DNA of 42,325 bases from Clostridiales bacterium UBA5446 (GTDB taxonomy: Bacteria; Bacillota; Clostridia; Oscillospirales; Oscillospiraceae), in assembly GCA_002427465.1 (NCBI GenBank), contig DIRC01000043.1, forward strand, positions 1-42,325, given 5' to 3'. The stretch's first letter is position 1, and each line of letters starts with the position of its first letter. A model generated the notes under the pieces. It was not told where the DNA came from. It made no database searches and saw nothing but the letters and a program-made list of their open reading frames with translations. This document shows positions 11,033 to 19,451 of the stretch, piece after piece. A program made the translations under genes and the position numbers.

Positions 11033-11816
11033 GGTTGCAATCGTCACCGGCGGCAGCGGCGGCATCGGCCGCTGCACGGCGGCGGCGCTGAAAAACGCCG
11101 GCTGCATCGTCTATGAATTCTCCCGCAGGGATATCCCGGCCGAGGGGATTATCCACATATCCGCCGACGTGACCGACGCGGCCGGGACAGCGGCCGCCGT
11201 GGCGCAGGCGGTTGCCCGGGAGGGGCGGATAGACATCCTGATCAACAACGCGGGCTTCGGCATCTCCGGGGCCGCTGAGCTGACGGATTCCGCCGACTCC
11301 CACGCCCAGCTGGAGCTGAATCTGTTCGGCATGGACAATGTGACCCGCGCCGTCATCCCTTATATGCGCGAACAGGGGGGCGGGCGCATCGTCTGTATGA
11401 GCTCCATTGCGGGGATCATCCCCATCCCGTTCCAACTATGGTATTCTGTCTCCAAAGCCGCAGTTAACGCCTATGCCCTGGCTCTGGCAAACGAGGTCCG
11501 TCCCTTTGGTATCTCCGTTTGCGCCGTCATGCCGGGCGACATCGCCTCCGGCTTTACCGCGGCCCGGAAAAAATCCGAAACCGGCGATGAGATTTACGGC
11601 GGGCGCATTGCCCGCTCCGTGGCGCTTATGGAGCGGGACGAGCGGACAGGCATGCAGCCGGAGGCCGCCGGCGCGAGAATCGCCAAAATCGCCATGAAAC
11701 CAGGCGGCAAGCCCCTTTATGCCCTGGGCTTCGCCTACAAGGCCGCCGCCTGCGCCGTCAAGCTCCTGCCGCGGCGGCTTTCCAACCGCATCGTGGGAGG
11801 CATATACGCAAAATAA
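11025..11816 (+). CDS. Short-chain dehydrogenase/reductase, 3-ketosphinganine-reductase-like
   Basis: 263 residues of the classical SDR family: nucleotide-binding TGGSGGIG at residues 8-15, NNAG, catalytic Ser127, Tyr140 and Lys144 (YSVSK). The C-terminus (about the last 35 residues) is hydrophobic and basic, suggesting contact with membrane or lipid. It reduces a ketone with NAD(P)H. The start at 11025 overlaps the stop of the alpha-oxoamine synthase by 8 bases, so the two products are translationally coupled and probably act in sequence: the synthase makes a 3-keto amine, this enzyme reduces it. An alternative start 12 bases upstream has no ribosome site. A role in another keto-acyl pathway cannot be excluded. 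Confidence 0.8.
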   Translation: MNKVAIVTGGSGGIGRCTAAALKNAGCIVYEFSRRDIPAEGIIHISADVTDAAGTAAAVAQAVAREGRIDILINNAGFGISGAAELTDSADSHAQLELNLFGMDNVTRAVIPYMREQGGGRIVCMSSIAGIIPIPFQLWYSVSKAAVNAYALALANEVRPFGISVCAVMPGDIASGFTAARKKSETGDEIYGGRIARSVALMERDERTGMQPEAAGARIAKIAMKPGGKPLYALGFAYKAAACAVKLLPRRLSNRIVGGIYAK

Positions 11817-11839
11817 ATCCGGATTGAAGAAAATAATAC

Positions 11840-11869
11840 TGGACAGTTGAACGGTTGCTCATATATAAT
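11840..11869 (+). promoter_or_regulatory. Putative promoter of cadC-cadA
   Basis: TGGACA and TATAAT are separated by 18 bases. The -10 box lies in the spacer of the large inverted repeat at 11845-11889, so a repressor bound there would block RNA polymerase. Confidence 0.65.
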
Positions 11870-11889
11870 GATTGAGCAGCCGTTCAACT
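11845..11889. promoter_or_regulatory. Operator for the CadC-type repressor
   Basis: Two 17-base arms (11845-11861 and 11873-11889) are complementary apart from one mismatch, separated by 11 bases that hold the -10 box. The TTGAAC/TGCTCA-containing arms and position fit an ArsR/SmtB-family operator that regulates its own gene. Confidence 0.75.
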
Positions 11890-11914
11890 ATTATAGATTG
11901 GAGAGTAAAATCCG

Positions 11915-12265
11915 ATGCGTGTACATTCCTGCGGCGGCAACGCCATACATGAGGAGGCGGTAAAGGCGGCGCGTGAAGCCATGCTTCCGCCGGACGTTTT
12001 TTCCATCGTTTCTTCTTTCTTTAAAGTCCTGGGAGACGAGACCCGGATACGCATTCTCTGGGCGCTGGACGTCCGGGAGCTTTGCGTCTGTGATTTGGCC
12101 GGCGTCCTGGGCATGACGAAATCCGCTGTTTCCCACCAGCTGGGCACCCTCAGGAGAGCCAAGCTGGTCAAATCCCGGCGTGAGGGGAAAACGGTCTTTT
12201 ATTCCCTGGATGACGAACACGTGAAGAATATGCTGAAGGCGGGGGTTGAACATGTCCACGAATAA
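11915..12265 (+). CDS. ArsR/SmtB family metal-sensing repressor, CadC type
   Basis: 116 residues. The helix-turn-helix spans ELCVCDLAGVLGMTKSAVSHQLGTLRRAKLV. Both metal sites of CadC appear: the thiolate site with Cys57 and Cys59 (ELCVCDL) plus N-terminal Cys6, and the alpha-5 site with Asp100, His102, His113 and Glu116 in the spacing seen in CadC. The protein should sit on the operator at 11845-11889 and leave it on binding Cd, Pb or Zn. It is followed by the metal ATPase, whose start codon lies within its last codons. Confidence 0.9.
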   Translation: MRVHSCGGNAIHEEAVKAAREAMLPPDVFSIVSSFFKVLGDETRIRILWALDVRELCVCDLAGVLGMTKSAVSHQLGTLRRAKLVKSRREGKTVFYSLDDEHVKNMLKAGVEHVHE

Positions 12266-14303
12266 CCATTCCCACGACCACAGCCACGGCGGCGGCGCTT
12301 GCTGCCTGCATGAGTCCGGCCCGGCCCACGGCCACGATCATCATGGGCACAGTCACGAGCCGGCGCACGACCATGACCATCACGGGCACAGTCACGAGCC
12401 GGGCGGCTGTCCCTGCGGCCACTCCCACAGCCATGAGGGCAGCCTGAAAAGCCGGCTCTGGTGCATAATTCTCGCCGCCGCGATCATGGCCGCCGGTTAC
12501 CTGTTTCCCGTATCCGGAACGTGGCGCTTTGCTCTCTTGATTTCGGCCTATTTCCTGGCGGGCTGGGACATCCTTCTGGGGGCTGCCGGGGGTGTTCTCC
12601 GCGGGGAAATCTTTGATGAAAACTTCCTCATGGCCGTGGCCACAATTGGCGCTGTCGCCCTGGGTGATTATACCGAAGCCGTGGCGGTTATGATTTTTTA
12701 TAAAACCGGTACGCTGTTTGAGCAATACGCCGTCGGCCGCTCCAGAAGAAGCGTCGCGGAGCTTATGGACATCCGTCCCGATTTCGCCAACCTGGAAGAA
12801 AACGGCGAAACCCTGCGTGTTGCGCCGGATACTGTGCCTGTCGGCGCTGTCATTGTAGTCCGCCCGGGGGAAAAAATCCCCATCGACGGCGAAGTCATCA
12901 CGGGGGAGAGCGCTGTAGATACCGCCGCCCTGACAGGCGAGAGCCTGCCCCGGGACGTTTTCCCCGGCGACCCGGTCATCAGCGGCTGCATCAATCTTTC
13001 CGGCGTCCTGCGCGTCCGGACCACCAAGGCCTTCGGCCAATCCACCGTTTCAAAAATTCTGGCCCTTGTGGAGGACTCCGCCGAAAAGAAATCCCACTCG
13101 GAGGCTTTCATCACCCGCTTTGCGCGGGTCTATACCCCCGCCGTCTGCTGCGCGGCCCTGGCTCTGGCCATCCTGCCCCCTGCCGTAAGAGCGCTGTTTC
13201 TCGGCCTGCCCCCCATGTGGGGGAACTGGGTAACCCGGGCGCTGACCTTCCTGGTCATCAGCTGCCCCTGCGCCCTGGTCATTTCCATCCCCCTGAGCTT
13301 TTTCGGCGGGATCGGCGGGGCTTCCGCCCGGGGAATCCTGATTAAAGGCTCCGGCTATCTGGAGGACCTGGCAAACACGAAGCACGTGGTTTTTGACAAG
13401 ACCGGAACCCTGACCCTGGGCAAGTTCCAGGTAACCGCCATCCGGCCGGCCGGAGACATGGACGCCGACGCGATTTTGGAAAAAGCCGCCCTGGTAGAGA
13501 GCTTTTCCAGCCATCCCATCGGCCTCAGCATCGCCGCGGCCTGCCCCCGGACGCCGGATCGCAGCCGGGTTTCCCAGGTTGAGGAACTTTCCGGCCAGGG
13601 CGTCCGGGCCCTGGTTGCGGGAGATGAGGTGGCCGCCGGAAACGCGAAGCTGATGACCCGTCTGGGCGTGGCCTTTCCGGAGCCGGAGGACGCCGGAACC
13701 GTGGTACATGTGGCCGTGAACGGCGTATACGCCGGGTATCTCCTGATTTCGGACGTGATCAGGCCAACCGCCCGCAAGGCCGTCGACGGGCTGCGCGCCG
13801 CCGGCGTGAAACGCGTGGTCATGCTTACGGGAGACAGCCGCCGCGCCGCCGCGCAGGCGGCGGCCGCCCTCGGCGTGGACGAGGTGCATGCCCAGCTTCT
13901 GCCGCAGGATAAGGTGGCCCAGGTGGAACGCCTCCTTTCCAAAAAGGTAGGGAGTGAGCGCCTGGCCTTCGTCGGAGACGGCATCAACGACGCGCCTGTC
14001 CTGGCCAGGGCCGATATCGGCGTGGCCATGGGCGGCCTCGGTTCCGACGCTGCCATCGAGGCCGCCGACGTGGTGATTATGGACGACGACCCCGCCAAGC
14101 TCCCCCTGGCCATTAAAATAGCCCGGAAATGCCTTGGCATCGTCAGGCAAAACATTGTCTTTGCCCTTGCGGTAAAGGGCCTTTGCCTTATCCTTGGGGC
14201 CGCCGGGATCGCCGCCATGTGGCTGGCTATTTTTGCGGATGTGGGCGTCATGGTCATAGCCGTTTTGAACGCCATGCGCGCCCTGGATACAAAGGCACTC
14301 TGA
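12252..14303 (+). CDS. cadA: P1B-type heavy-metal ATPase (Cd/Zn/Pb exporter, CadA/ZntA type)
   Basis: 683 residues. The metal-transport motif CPC is at 338-340, the phosphorylated Asp382 in DKTGTLT, the SHP motif follows, and GDGINDAPVL marks the hinge. CPC without other special residues points to Cd/Zn/Pb export across the cytoplasmic membrane. The usual GMTCxxC metal-binding domain is missing; instead residues 1-62 are a His-rich tail with two copies of HDHHGHSHEP and a CPCGHSHSH motif, suited to Zn binding. The ATG at 12252 follows GGCGGGGG by six bases and overlaps cadC by 14 bases; a TTG two codons upstream is less likely. Confidence 0.93.
   Translation: MSTNNHSHDHSHGGGACCLHESGPAHGHDHHGHSHEPAHDHDHHGHSHEPGGCPCGHSHSHEGSLKSRLWCIILAAAIMAAGYLFPVSGTWRFALLISAYFLAGWDILLGAAGGVLRGEIFDENFLMAVATIGAVALGDYTEAVAVMIFYKTGTLFEQYAVGRSRRSVAELMDIRPDFANLEENGETLRVAPDTVPVGAVIVVRPGEKIPIDGEVITGESAVDTAALTGESLPRDVFPGDPVISGCINLSGVLRVRTTKAFGQSTVSKILALVEDSAEKKSHSEAFITRFARVYTPAVCCAALALAILPPAVRALFLGLPPMWGNWVTRALTFLVISCPCALVISIPLSFFGGIGGASARGILIKGSGYLEDLANTKHVVFDKTGTLTLGKFQVTAIRPAGDMDADAILEKAALVESFSSHPIGLSIAAACPRTPDRSRVSQVEELSGQGVRALVAGDEVAAGNAKLMTRLGVAFPEPEDAGTVVHVAVNGVYAGYLLISDVIRPTARKAVDGLRAAGVKRVVMLTGDSRRAAAQAAAALGVDEVHAQLLPQDKVAQVERLLSKKVGSERLAFVGDGINDAPVLARADIGVAMGGLGSDAAIEAADVVIMDDDPAKLPLAIKIARKCLGIVRQNIVFALAVKGLCLILGAAGIAAMWLAIFADVGVMVIAVLNAMRALDTKAL
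12333..12401 (+). repeat. 39-bp in-frame direct repeat coding for the His-rich tail of CadA
   Basis: Two units (12333-12362 and 12372-12401) encode the same ten residues, HDHHGHSHEP. The 18 bases GGGCACAGTCACGAGCCG are identical in both. It looks like a recent tandem duplication that expands the metal-binding tail by 13 residues. Confidence 0.8.
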
Positions 14304-14333
14304 CCCGCAGCGCCGCACCGGTCACCCAATTTG

Positions 14334-14362
14334 TTGACAGACGCACCGGGCTGGTGTATCCT
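14334..14362 (+). promoter_or_regulatory. Sigma-A promoter of the anchored Pro/Thr-rich protein
   Basis: A perfect TTGACA and TATCCT are separated by exactly 17 bases, about 39 bases before the ATG at 14401. Confidence 0.75.
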
Positions 14363-14400
14363 TAGAGCGATAAACGGCCGAAACAGGAGACGTGATCGAC

Positions 14401-15051
14401 ATGGCACATACTAACCCCAAAAAAAATAAAGCGGGCCTGCTGGCTTCGCTGCTGATACTTCTGATTATTTTGATCGCACTTTTTGTGTTTTTGCGTTCCT
14501 GCACATCCGAAATTTCTGAGGCGACGCCGACTCCATCCGCCGCGCCCACCGTAACTGCCCCGCCGGCAACGGAAACCCCGGAGCCTTCACCCACGCCCAC
14601 GGAGCAGCCGCCTTCCCCCACGCCCACGGAGCAGCCGCCCACCCCCACGCCGACCCTGACGCCGATCGACCTGGCCGGCAGCTTTCAGTCGGACACCGGC
14701 ACCGATCTCAACCTAATTGCCGAATGGACGGCGGTGTCCTCGGATGAGGAAAAGGTGACCCTCACAGTGGCGCTGTACGTCGAATCCTACAGCCTGCAGT
14801 ACAGCTCACTGGATAACGGCGCTACGGTCGTCATAGACGGCGTCAGCCATTCCTTCATTACGGACCCCATAGACTATGACGGTGCGGATGGCCTTGCCAA
14901 AAACCGGCTCGGCTCCATTTCCGTCAACCTGACGCCGGACGAAAACCGCACGCTGACGGTTCCGATCTCAGTATCCTGGGCATTTGTCGGCACATACAGC
15001 GGGGTTGATCTGGAGTCCATCTCCGCCCAGGATACCATAGTCTTGGGCTAA
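14401..15051 (+). CDS. Membrane-anchored surface protein with Pro/Thr-rich stalk, unknown domain
   Basis: 216 residues, not recognised. A short Lys-rich cytoplasmic start is followed by one membrane segment (about residues 13-33) and then a Ser/Thr/Pro/Glu stalk (about 40-90) with the repeat TPTEQPPSP. The remaining about 125 residues alternate polar and hydrophobic stretches (SQSDTG to IVLG), suggesting a beta-sandwich; no catalytic motif is seen. A Cys follows the membrane segment, but there is no clear lipobox. AGGAGA lies ten bases before the ATG; a GTG three codons earlier sits too close to it. It has its own promoter and terminator, so it is a single-gene unit exposed outside the membrane. 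Confidence 0.75.
   Translation: MAHTNPKKNKAGLLASLLILLIILIALFVFLRSCTSEISEATPTPSAAPTVTAPPATETPEPSPTPTEQPPSPTPTEQPPTPTPTLTPIDLAGSFQSDTGTDLNLIAEWTAVSSDEEKVTLTVALYVESYSLQYSSLDNGATVVIDGVSHSFITDPIDYDGADGLAKNRLGSISVNLTPDENRTLTVPISVSWAFVGTYSGVDLESISAQDTIVLG
14590..14639 (+). repeat. 27-bp tandem repeat in the Pro/Thr-rich stalk
   Basis: Two copies of a 23-base identical core (14590-14612 and 14617-14639) with a period of 27 bases, coding TPTEQPPSP and its neighbour. Such tracts change copy number readily. Confidence 0.8.
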
Positions 15052-15080
15052 ACCAAAGTGTATCTGAATTCACAAGAATC

Positions 15081-15117
15081 AAAGGCGCCTTGGCCGGACC
15101 GGCCAAAGCGCCTTTTT
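15081..15117 (+). terminator. Terminator after the anchored Pro/Thr-rich protein gene
   Basis: A long GC-rich stem (GGCGC, then TTGGCCGG with its complement, then GCGCC; one mismatch) is followed by TTTTT. Confidence 0.85.
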
Positions 15118-15246
15118 CCCGTGTGCCGGTTTAAAATTCATATTTTATTCATATAAAATTCTTATTCTGTCTATGCCGCGACTCTATTCTATATTTTTGT
15201 ATAACCCATTCTGACGCCCCCGGGCACTGGAGGATAGCATTCCGAT

Positions 15247-17001
15247 ATGTCCCTGCTGCTGAAACACATGAAATCCAGACAATGGCTTCAGGCTGCCGCC
15301 TGCGCCGTTCTGGTGACGGTTCAGGTCTGGCTGGATCTGAAGCTGCCGGATTATATGTCTGAAATCACAATGCTGGTGCAGACTCCGGGCAGTCCCATGT
15401 CCAGCATCTGGTCTGCCGGCGGATCCATGCTGCTTTGCGCCTTCGGCAGCCTTATCGCCGCCTTTGTGGTTGGATTTTTAGCGGCGCAGATGGCCGCGGA
15501 CATGGCCAGGCGGCTGCGAAACGCGCTGTATGACAAGGTGGAGTCCTTCTCGATGACGGAAATCGGTCGTTTTTCTACGGCCAGCCTCATCACGCGCTCC
15601 ACCAACGATATCACGCAAATCCAGATGCTGATCGCCATGGGGCTTCAGGTCATGATCAAAGCCCCCGTCATGTCCGTATGGGCGATCTGCAAGATCGCCG
15701 GCAAGACCTGGCAGTGGTCCCTGGCCACCGGCAGCGCGGTTTTTGCCCTGGTGGCCATTGCCGCCGTGCTGCTTTCTTTTGCCCTGCCCAAGTTCAGGAT
15801 CGTCCAGTCCCAGACGGACAGACTCAACAGCGTGACACGGGAAAACCTCACCGGCGTCCGTGTCGTCAGGGCATACAACGCGGAGCTTTATCAGCAGGAA
15901 AAATTCGAAAAAATAAACCGGGATCTTACCGACACAAACCTGTTCATCAGCCGCATGATGGCCATCATGCAGCCGGGGATGCAGGCCATAATGAACGGCC
16001 TTACCCTCTCCATATATTGGATTGGCGCCGTCATCATCAGCAGGGCGGCCATGGGGCAGCGCCTGGGGCTGTTTTCCGATATGATCGTCTACACGTCTTA
16101 CGCCATGCAGGTTGTCATGTCCTTTATGCTGCTAATCATGATCTTTATCATCCTGCCCCGGGCCATGGTCTCCGCCCGGCGCATCAATGAGGTTCTCGAC
16201 ACCCGGCCGCTGATTGCCGACGGGGGCCTCGTCCGGCTGCCGCCGGCATCAGGCCGGGTGGAGTTCAGGCAAGTGAGCTTCCGGTATCCGGATGCCGCGG
16301 AATACGTTCTTCACGATGTGTCCTTTGAGGCCCGGCCCGGCGAGACCGTGGCCTTTATCGGCTCCACCGGCTGCGGTAAAAGCACGGCGGTGAACCTTAT
16401 CCCCAGGTTTTATGACGCCACCGAGGGTGAAATCCTGATTGACGGGATAAATGTGAAGGATTATAAGCTCCGTGACCTTCACGATAAAATCGGCTACGTC
16501 CCCCAGCGCGCGGTACTCTTTAAGGGTACCATTGCCTCCAACATCTCCTTTGGGGACAGCGGGGACCCCGATCCGGCGGAAATCGCCGCGGCGGCCCGGA
16601 TCGCCCAGGCCTCCGACTTTGTGGAAAAGCTGGAAGACCAATACGATTCCGCCGTTTCCCAGGGCGGCACAAACCTTTCGGGCGGTCAGCGGCAGCGGCT
16701 TTCCATCGCCCGGGCGGTTTACCGCAGGCCTGAAATCTTTATTTTTGACGATGCTTTTTCCGCCCTGGACTACAAGACCGACAGAGCGCTGCGAAGCGAA
16801 CTTAAAAAGCACACGGCCGGAGCCACTACCTTTATTGTGGCCCAGCGCATCGGCACCATTCGGGATGCGGACAGGATCATTGTGCTTCACGAGGGCAACG
16901 TGGCCGGCATAGGCCGTCACGAAAACCTGCTGAAAACCTGCGGCGTTTACCGGGAAATTGCCCGTTCCCAGTTGACGGAGGAGGAGCTTGGCTATGAATA
17001 G
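15247..17001 (+). CDS. Heterodimeric ABC exporter subunit with degenerate ATPase site
   Basis: 584 residues: six-helix exporter domain (about 1-310) fused to an ATPase. Walker A GSTGCGKST and signature NLSGGQRQRLSIARA are intact. The Walker B catalytic Glu is replaced by Asp502 (FIFDDAFSALD) and the switch His by Gln533 (VAQRIGT), the hallmark of the non-hydrolysing site of heterodimeric exporters such as BmrCD or LmrCD. It partners with the next gene. GGAGG lies 13 bases before the ATG, longer than usual. The substrate (drug, lipid or peptide) cannot be told. About 130 bp of AT-rich DNA ahead of it probably hold the promoter, not clearly assigned. Confidence 0.9.
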   Translation: MSLLLKHMKSRQWLQAAACAVLVTVQVWLDLKLPDYMSEITMLVQTPGSPMSSIWSAGGSMLLCAFGSLIAAFVVGFLAAQMAADMARRLRNALYDKVESFSMTEIGRFSTASLITRSTNDITQIQMLIAMGLQVMIKAPVMSVWAICKIAGKTWQWSLATGSAVFALVAIAAVLLSFALPKFRIVQSQTDRLNSVTRENLTGVRVVRAYNAELYQQEKFEKINRDLTDTNLFISRMMAIMQPGMQAIMNGLTLSIYWIGAVIISRAAMGQRLGLFSDMIVYTSYAMQVVMSFMLLIMIFIILPRAMVSARRINEVLDTRPLIADGGLVRLPPASGRVEFRQVSFRYPDAAEYVLHDVSFEARPGETVAFIGSTGCGKSTAVNLIPRFYDATEGEILIDGINVKDYKLRDLHDKIGYVPQRAVLFKGTIASNISFGDSGDPDPAEIAAAARIAQASDFVEKLEDQYDSAVSQGGTNLSGGQRQRLSIARAVYRRPEIFIFDDAFSALDYKTDRALRSELKKHTAGATTFIVAQRIGTIRDADRIIVLHEGNVAGIGRHENLLKTCGVYREIARSQLTEEELGYE

Positions 17002-18841
17002 TCGCGAAAAAGGCCCGATGAAGCGGTTTGGCCCCGGCCATGGCCCGGGCCCCGGAGGGCGCGGTCCCGGTATGGTGGCGGGAGTTGCCGAACCCCGGCC
17101 TTTATCCAAGGGATGGGGGAGGCTCATCGCCTTCTGCGGGCCGTATATCCCGGTCATCGCGATCGCGCTGGCCTGCGCGGCCGCAGGCGCTTTTCTGACC
17201 ATAACCGGCCCTGAAAGGCTCAGCCGGATAACCAACCTGATTGCTTCCGGTCTTATGGGCGGGATGGATCTTGACGCCGTTTCCAAAACCGCCTGGACCC
17301 TTGCAGCCATCTACGGCGCCAGCATTGCCCTGACTTATACCCAGGGCTTCATCATGTCCACCGTCACCCAAAATATCTCCAAAAGCCTGCGCTCCGCCAT
17401 CTCCCGGAAGATAAACCGGCTTCCCCTCAGCGATTTTGACGCGGCAAACACCGGCGATATCCTTTCCCGCGTCACCAACGACGTGGACACCATCGGCCAA
17501 TCCCTTAACCAGAGCACCGGCAGCCTGGTGGCTTCGGTCACCCTGCTTCTCGGCTCCGTTTATATGATGCTGAAGACAAACGCCATGATGGCGGCAGTAG
17601 CCATGGGCGCCTCTCTGGCGGGCTTCATTTTTATGATGCTGATCGTGTCCCGTTCCCGAAAGTACTTCTCCCAGCAGCAAAAGCAGCTTGGCGCCATCAA
17701 CGGCCATGTGGAGGAAATCTATTCCGGGCACAACATTGTTATTGCCTACAACGCCGCCGAAACGGAAAGAAAAAAATTCCGGGATATAAACGACAAACTG
17801 TATGAAAGCGCCTGGAAATCCCAGTTCATGTCCGGCCTGCTGATGCCGCTGATGGGCTTTATCGGCAATATCGGCTATGTGGCGGTCTGCGTCGTCGGGG
17901 CCGCCCTGGCCATGGACGGCAGAATTCTCTTTGGCGATATCGTGGCTTTCATGATTTATGTCCGCCTGTTTTCACAGCCCCTTTCCCAGTCGGCTCAGGT
18001 GGCCGCCAGCCTGCAGTCCACCAACGCCGCCAGCTTCCGGGTTTTCGATTTTCTGGACCGGGAGGATATGCCGGACGAAAGCGGCAAGACTGCCCGGCTG
18101 GAAACGGCAAGGGGCAGCGTTTCCTTCAAAAATGTCCGTTTCGGTTATGTCCCGGACAAGGTCGTCATCAAGGATTTCACCGCGGACGTGGCGGCCGGCC
18201 AAAAGGTCGCCATCGTCGGGCCAACCGGCGCGGGAAAAACCACGATCGTCAACCTGCTGATGCGCTTTTACGACGCCCAGGGCGGCAGCATCGCCATAGA
18301 CGGCACGCCCATTGATGAAATGACCCGGGAGAACGTCCGAAGCCTGTTCTGCATGGTGCTGCAGGACACCTGGCTTTTTGAAGGAACCATAAAGGAAAAC
18401 ATCATTTACAGCAAAGAAGGCGTAACGGACGAGGCGGTCGTCGCCGCCTGCAAGGCGGCGGGCGTGCACCATTTCATCAAGACACTGCCCGACGGCTACG
18501 ACACGGTGCTTGGGGACAACGCAAATCTTTCCGGCGGCCAGAAGCAGCTCATTACCATTGCCCGGGCCATGATCGAAAACGCGCCGATGCTGATTCTGGA
18601 CGAAGCCACCAGCTCCGTGGACACCAGAACCGAAGCCCTGATCCAGGCGGCTATGGACAAACTCATGGAAGGCCGCACCTCCTTCGTCATTGCGCACAGG
18701 CTTTCCACCATCAAAAACGCCGATCTCATTCTCGTGATGAACGCGGGCGACATTGTGGAAAGCGGCACCCACGCGCAGCTGATCGCAAAGGGCGGGTTTT
18801 ACGCCGAGCTGTACAACAGTCAATTCGACCAGGTTTCATAA
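16994..18841 (+). CDS. Heterodimeric ABC exporter subunit with canonical ATPase site
   Basis: 615 residues: a Gly/Pro/His-rich cytoplasmic tail (about residues 14-30, GPGHGPGPGGRGPG), six-helix exporter domain and ATPase with Walker A GPTGAGKTT, signature NLSGGQKQLITIARA, Walker B LILDEATSSVD with catalytic Glu537, and switch His in IAHRLSTI. This subunit supplies the hydrolysing residues that the partner lacks. The ATG at 16994 follows GGAGGAG by seven bases and overlaps the stop of the first subunit by 8 bases, which ties their translation. Export of drugs, lipids or peptides is the family role; the actual cargo is unknown. Confidence 0.92.
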   Translation: MNSREKGPMKRFGPGHGPGPGGRGPGMVAGVAEPRPLSKGWGRLIAFCGPYIPVIAIALACAAAGAFLTITGPERLSRITNLIASGLMGGMDLDAVSKTAWTLAAIYGASIALTYTQGFIMSTVTQNISKSLRSAISRKINRLPLSDFDAANTGDILSRVTNDVDTIGQSLNQSTGSLVASVTLLLGSVYMMLKTNAMMAAVAMGASLAGFIFMMLIVSRSRKYFSQQQKQLGAINGHVEEIYSGHNIVIAYNAAETERKKFRDINDKLYESAWKSQFMSGLLMPLMGFIGNIGYVAVCVVGAALAMDGRILFGDIVAFMIYVRLFSQPLSQSAQVAASLQSTNAASFRVFDFLDREDMPDESGKTARLETARGSVSFKNVRFGYVPDKVVIKDFTADVAAGQKVAIVGPTGAGKTTIVNLLMRFYDAQGGSIAIDGTPIDEMTRENVRSLFCMVLQDTWLFEGTIKENIIYSKEGVTDEAVVAACKAAGVHHFIKTLPDGYDTVLGDNANLSGGQKQLITIARAMIENAPMLILDEATSSVDTRTEALIQAAMDKLMEGRTSFVIAHRLSTIKNADLILVMNAGDIVESGTHAQLIAKGGFYAELYNSQFDQVS

Positions 18842-18844
18842 TGT

Positions 18845-18874
18845 ATGAAGGCGGCACGAAAGTGCCGCCTTCAT
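18845..18874. terminator. Hairpin between the ABC exporter and the Nudix gene
   Basis: A perfect 13-bp stem with a stable GAAA tetraloop lies between two convergent genes. T-runs on both sides are weak. Confidence 0.6.
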
Positions 18875-18887
18875 CATTTCGCCGGGG

Positions 18888-19451
18888 TCAAAATCCCTTT
18901 GTCCACATATAGGTGTATGCCTGGGCCCAGGAGCCGAAGGTTTCGCTTTTCACGAGTCTTCGCAGCTCGTCCCTGGAATACCACCTGGCGGTGATTTCCT
19001 CCCCCGTGGCCTTGCTGGGGGCAATTTTTCCCTCGGCAATCCCGAAAACGCAGATAGCCTTTTCGTTGGAAAGGCCCACGGCGCAGTAGCTGGGAGGCAT
19101 CACATCGCGTATCTCCACCAGATCCAGCCCCGTCTCCTCCTTCAGTTCCCGGATCGCCGTCTCCTCCGGCGTTTCGCCCGGATCGATAAGACCGGCGGGC
19201 AGGCCGTATATCTCCCGGTTCAGCTCCAGCCGGAACTCCCGGATCATCAGCAGGTGATCCCTGGCCCTGTCGGTAACAATGATAATCACCGCGTCGGTTC
19301 GGGGATGTGTGAGCTTCTCCTCAGAATCTATGCTGCCGTCGCGGCTGAACATTTCATAGACCTTTTCTTCACCTTCCGGCGTGGCATAGCTTATATCATA
19401 GCGATTGAGATAATTTCCGCAGTTTATTTTCCGGATTTCTTTGAATTCCAC
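18888..19451 (-). CDS. Nudix hydrolase, ADP-ribose pyrophosphatase-like
   Basis: 187 residues. The full Nudix box (G-x5-E-x7-R-E-U-x-E-E-x-G-U) occupies residues 87-109, with metal ligands in RELKEETGL. An N-terminal beta-sheet domain and the box position match the ADP-ribose pyrophosphatase (NudF/YqkG) group, which hydrolyses ADP-ribose to AMP and ribose-5-phosphate. The specific substrate is not proven by sequence. The start is GTG, whose G is the last base of the TAG stop of the upstream metallo-hydrolase (TAGTG), so translation is coupled. Confidence 0.85.
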   Translation of the reverse strand: MEFKEIRKINCGNYLNRYDISYATPEGEEKVYEMFSRDGSIDSEEKLTHPRTDAVIIIVTDRARDHLLMIREFRLELNREIYGLPAGLIDPGETPEETAIRELKEETGLDLVEIRDVMPPSYCAVGLSNEKAICVFGIAEGKIAPSKATGEEITARWYSRDELRRLVKSETFGSWAQAYTYMWTKGF

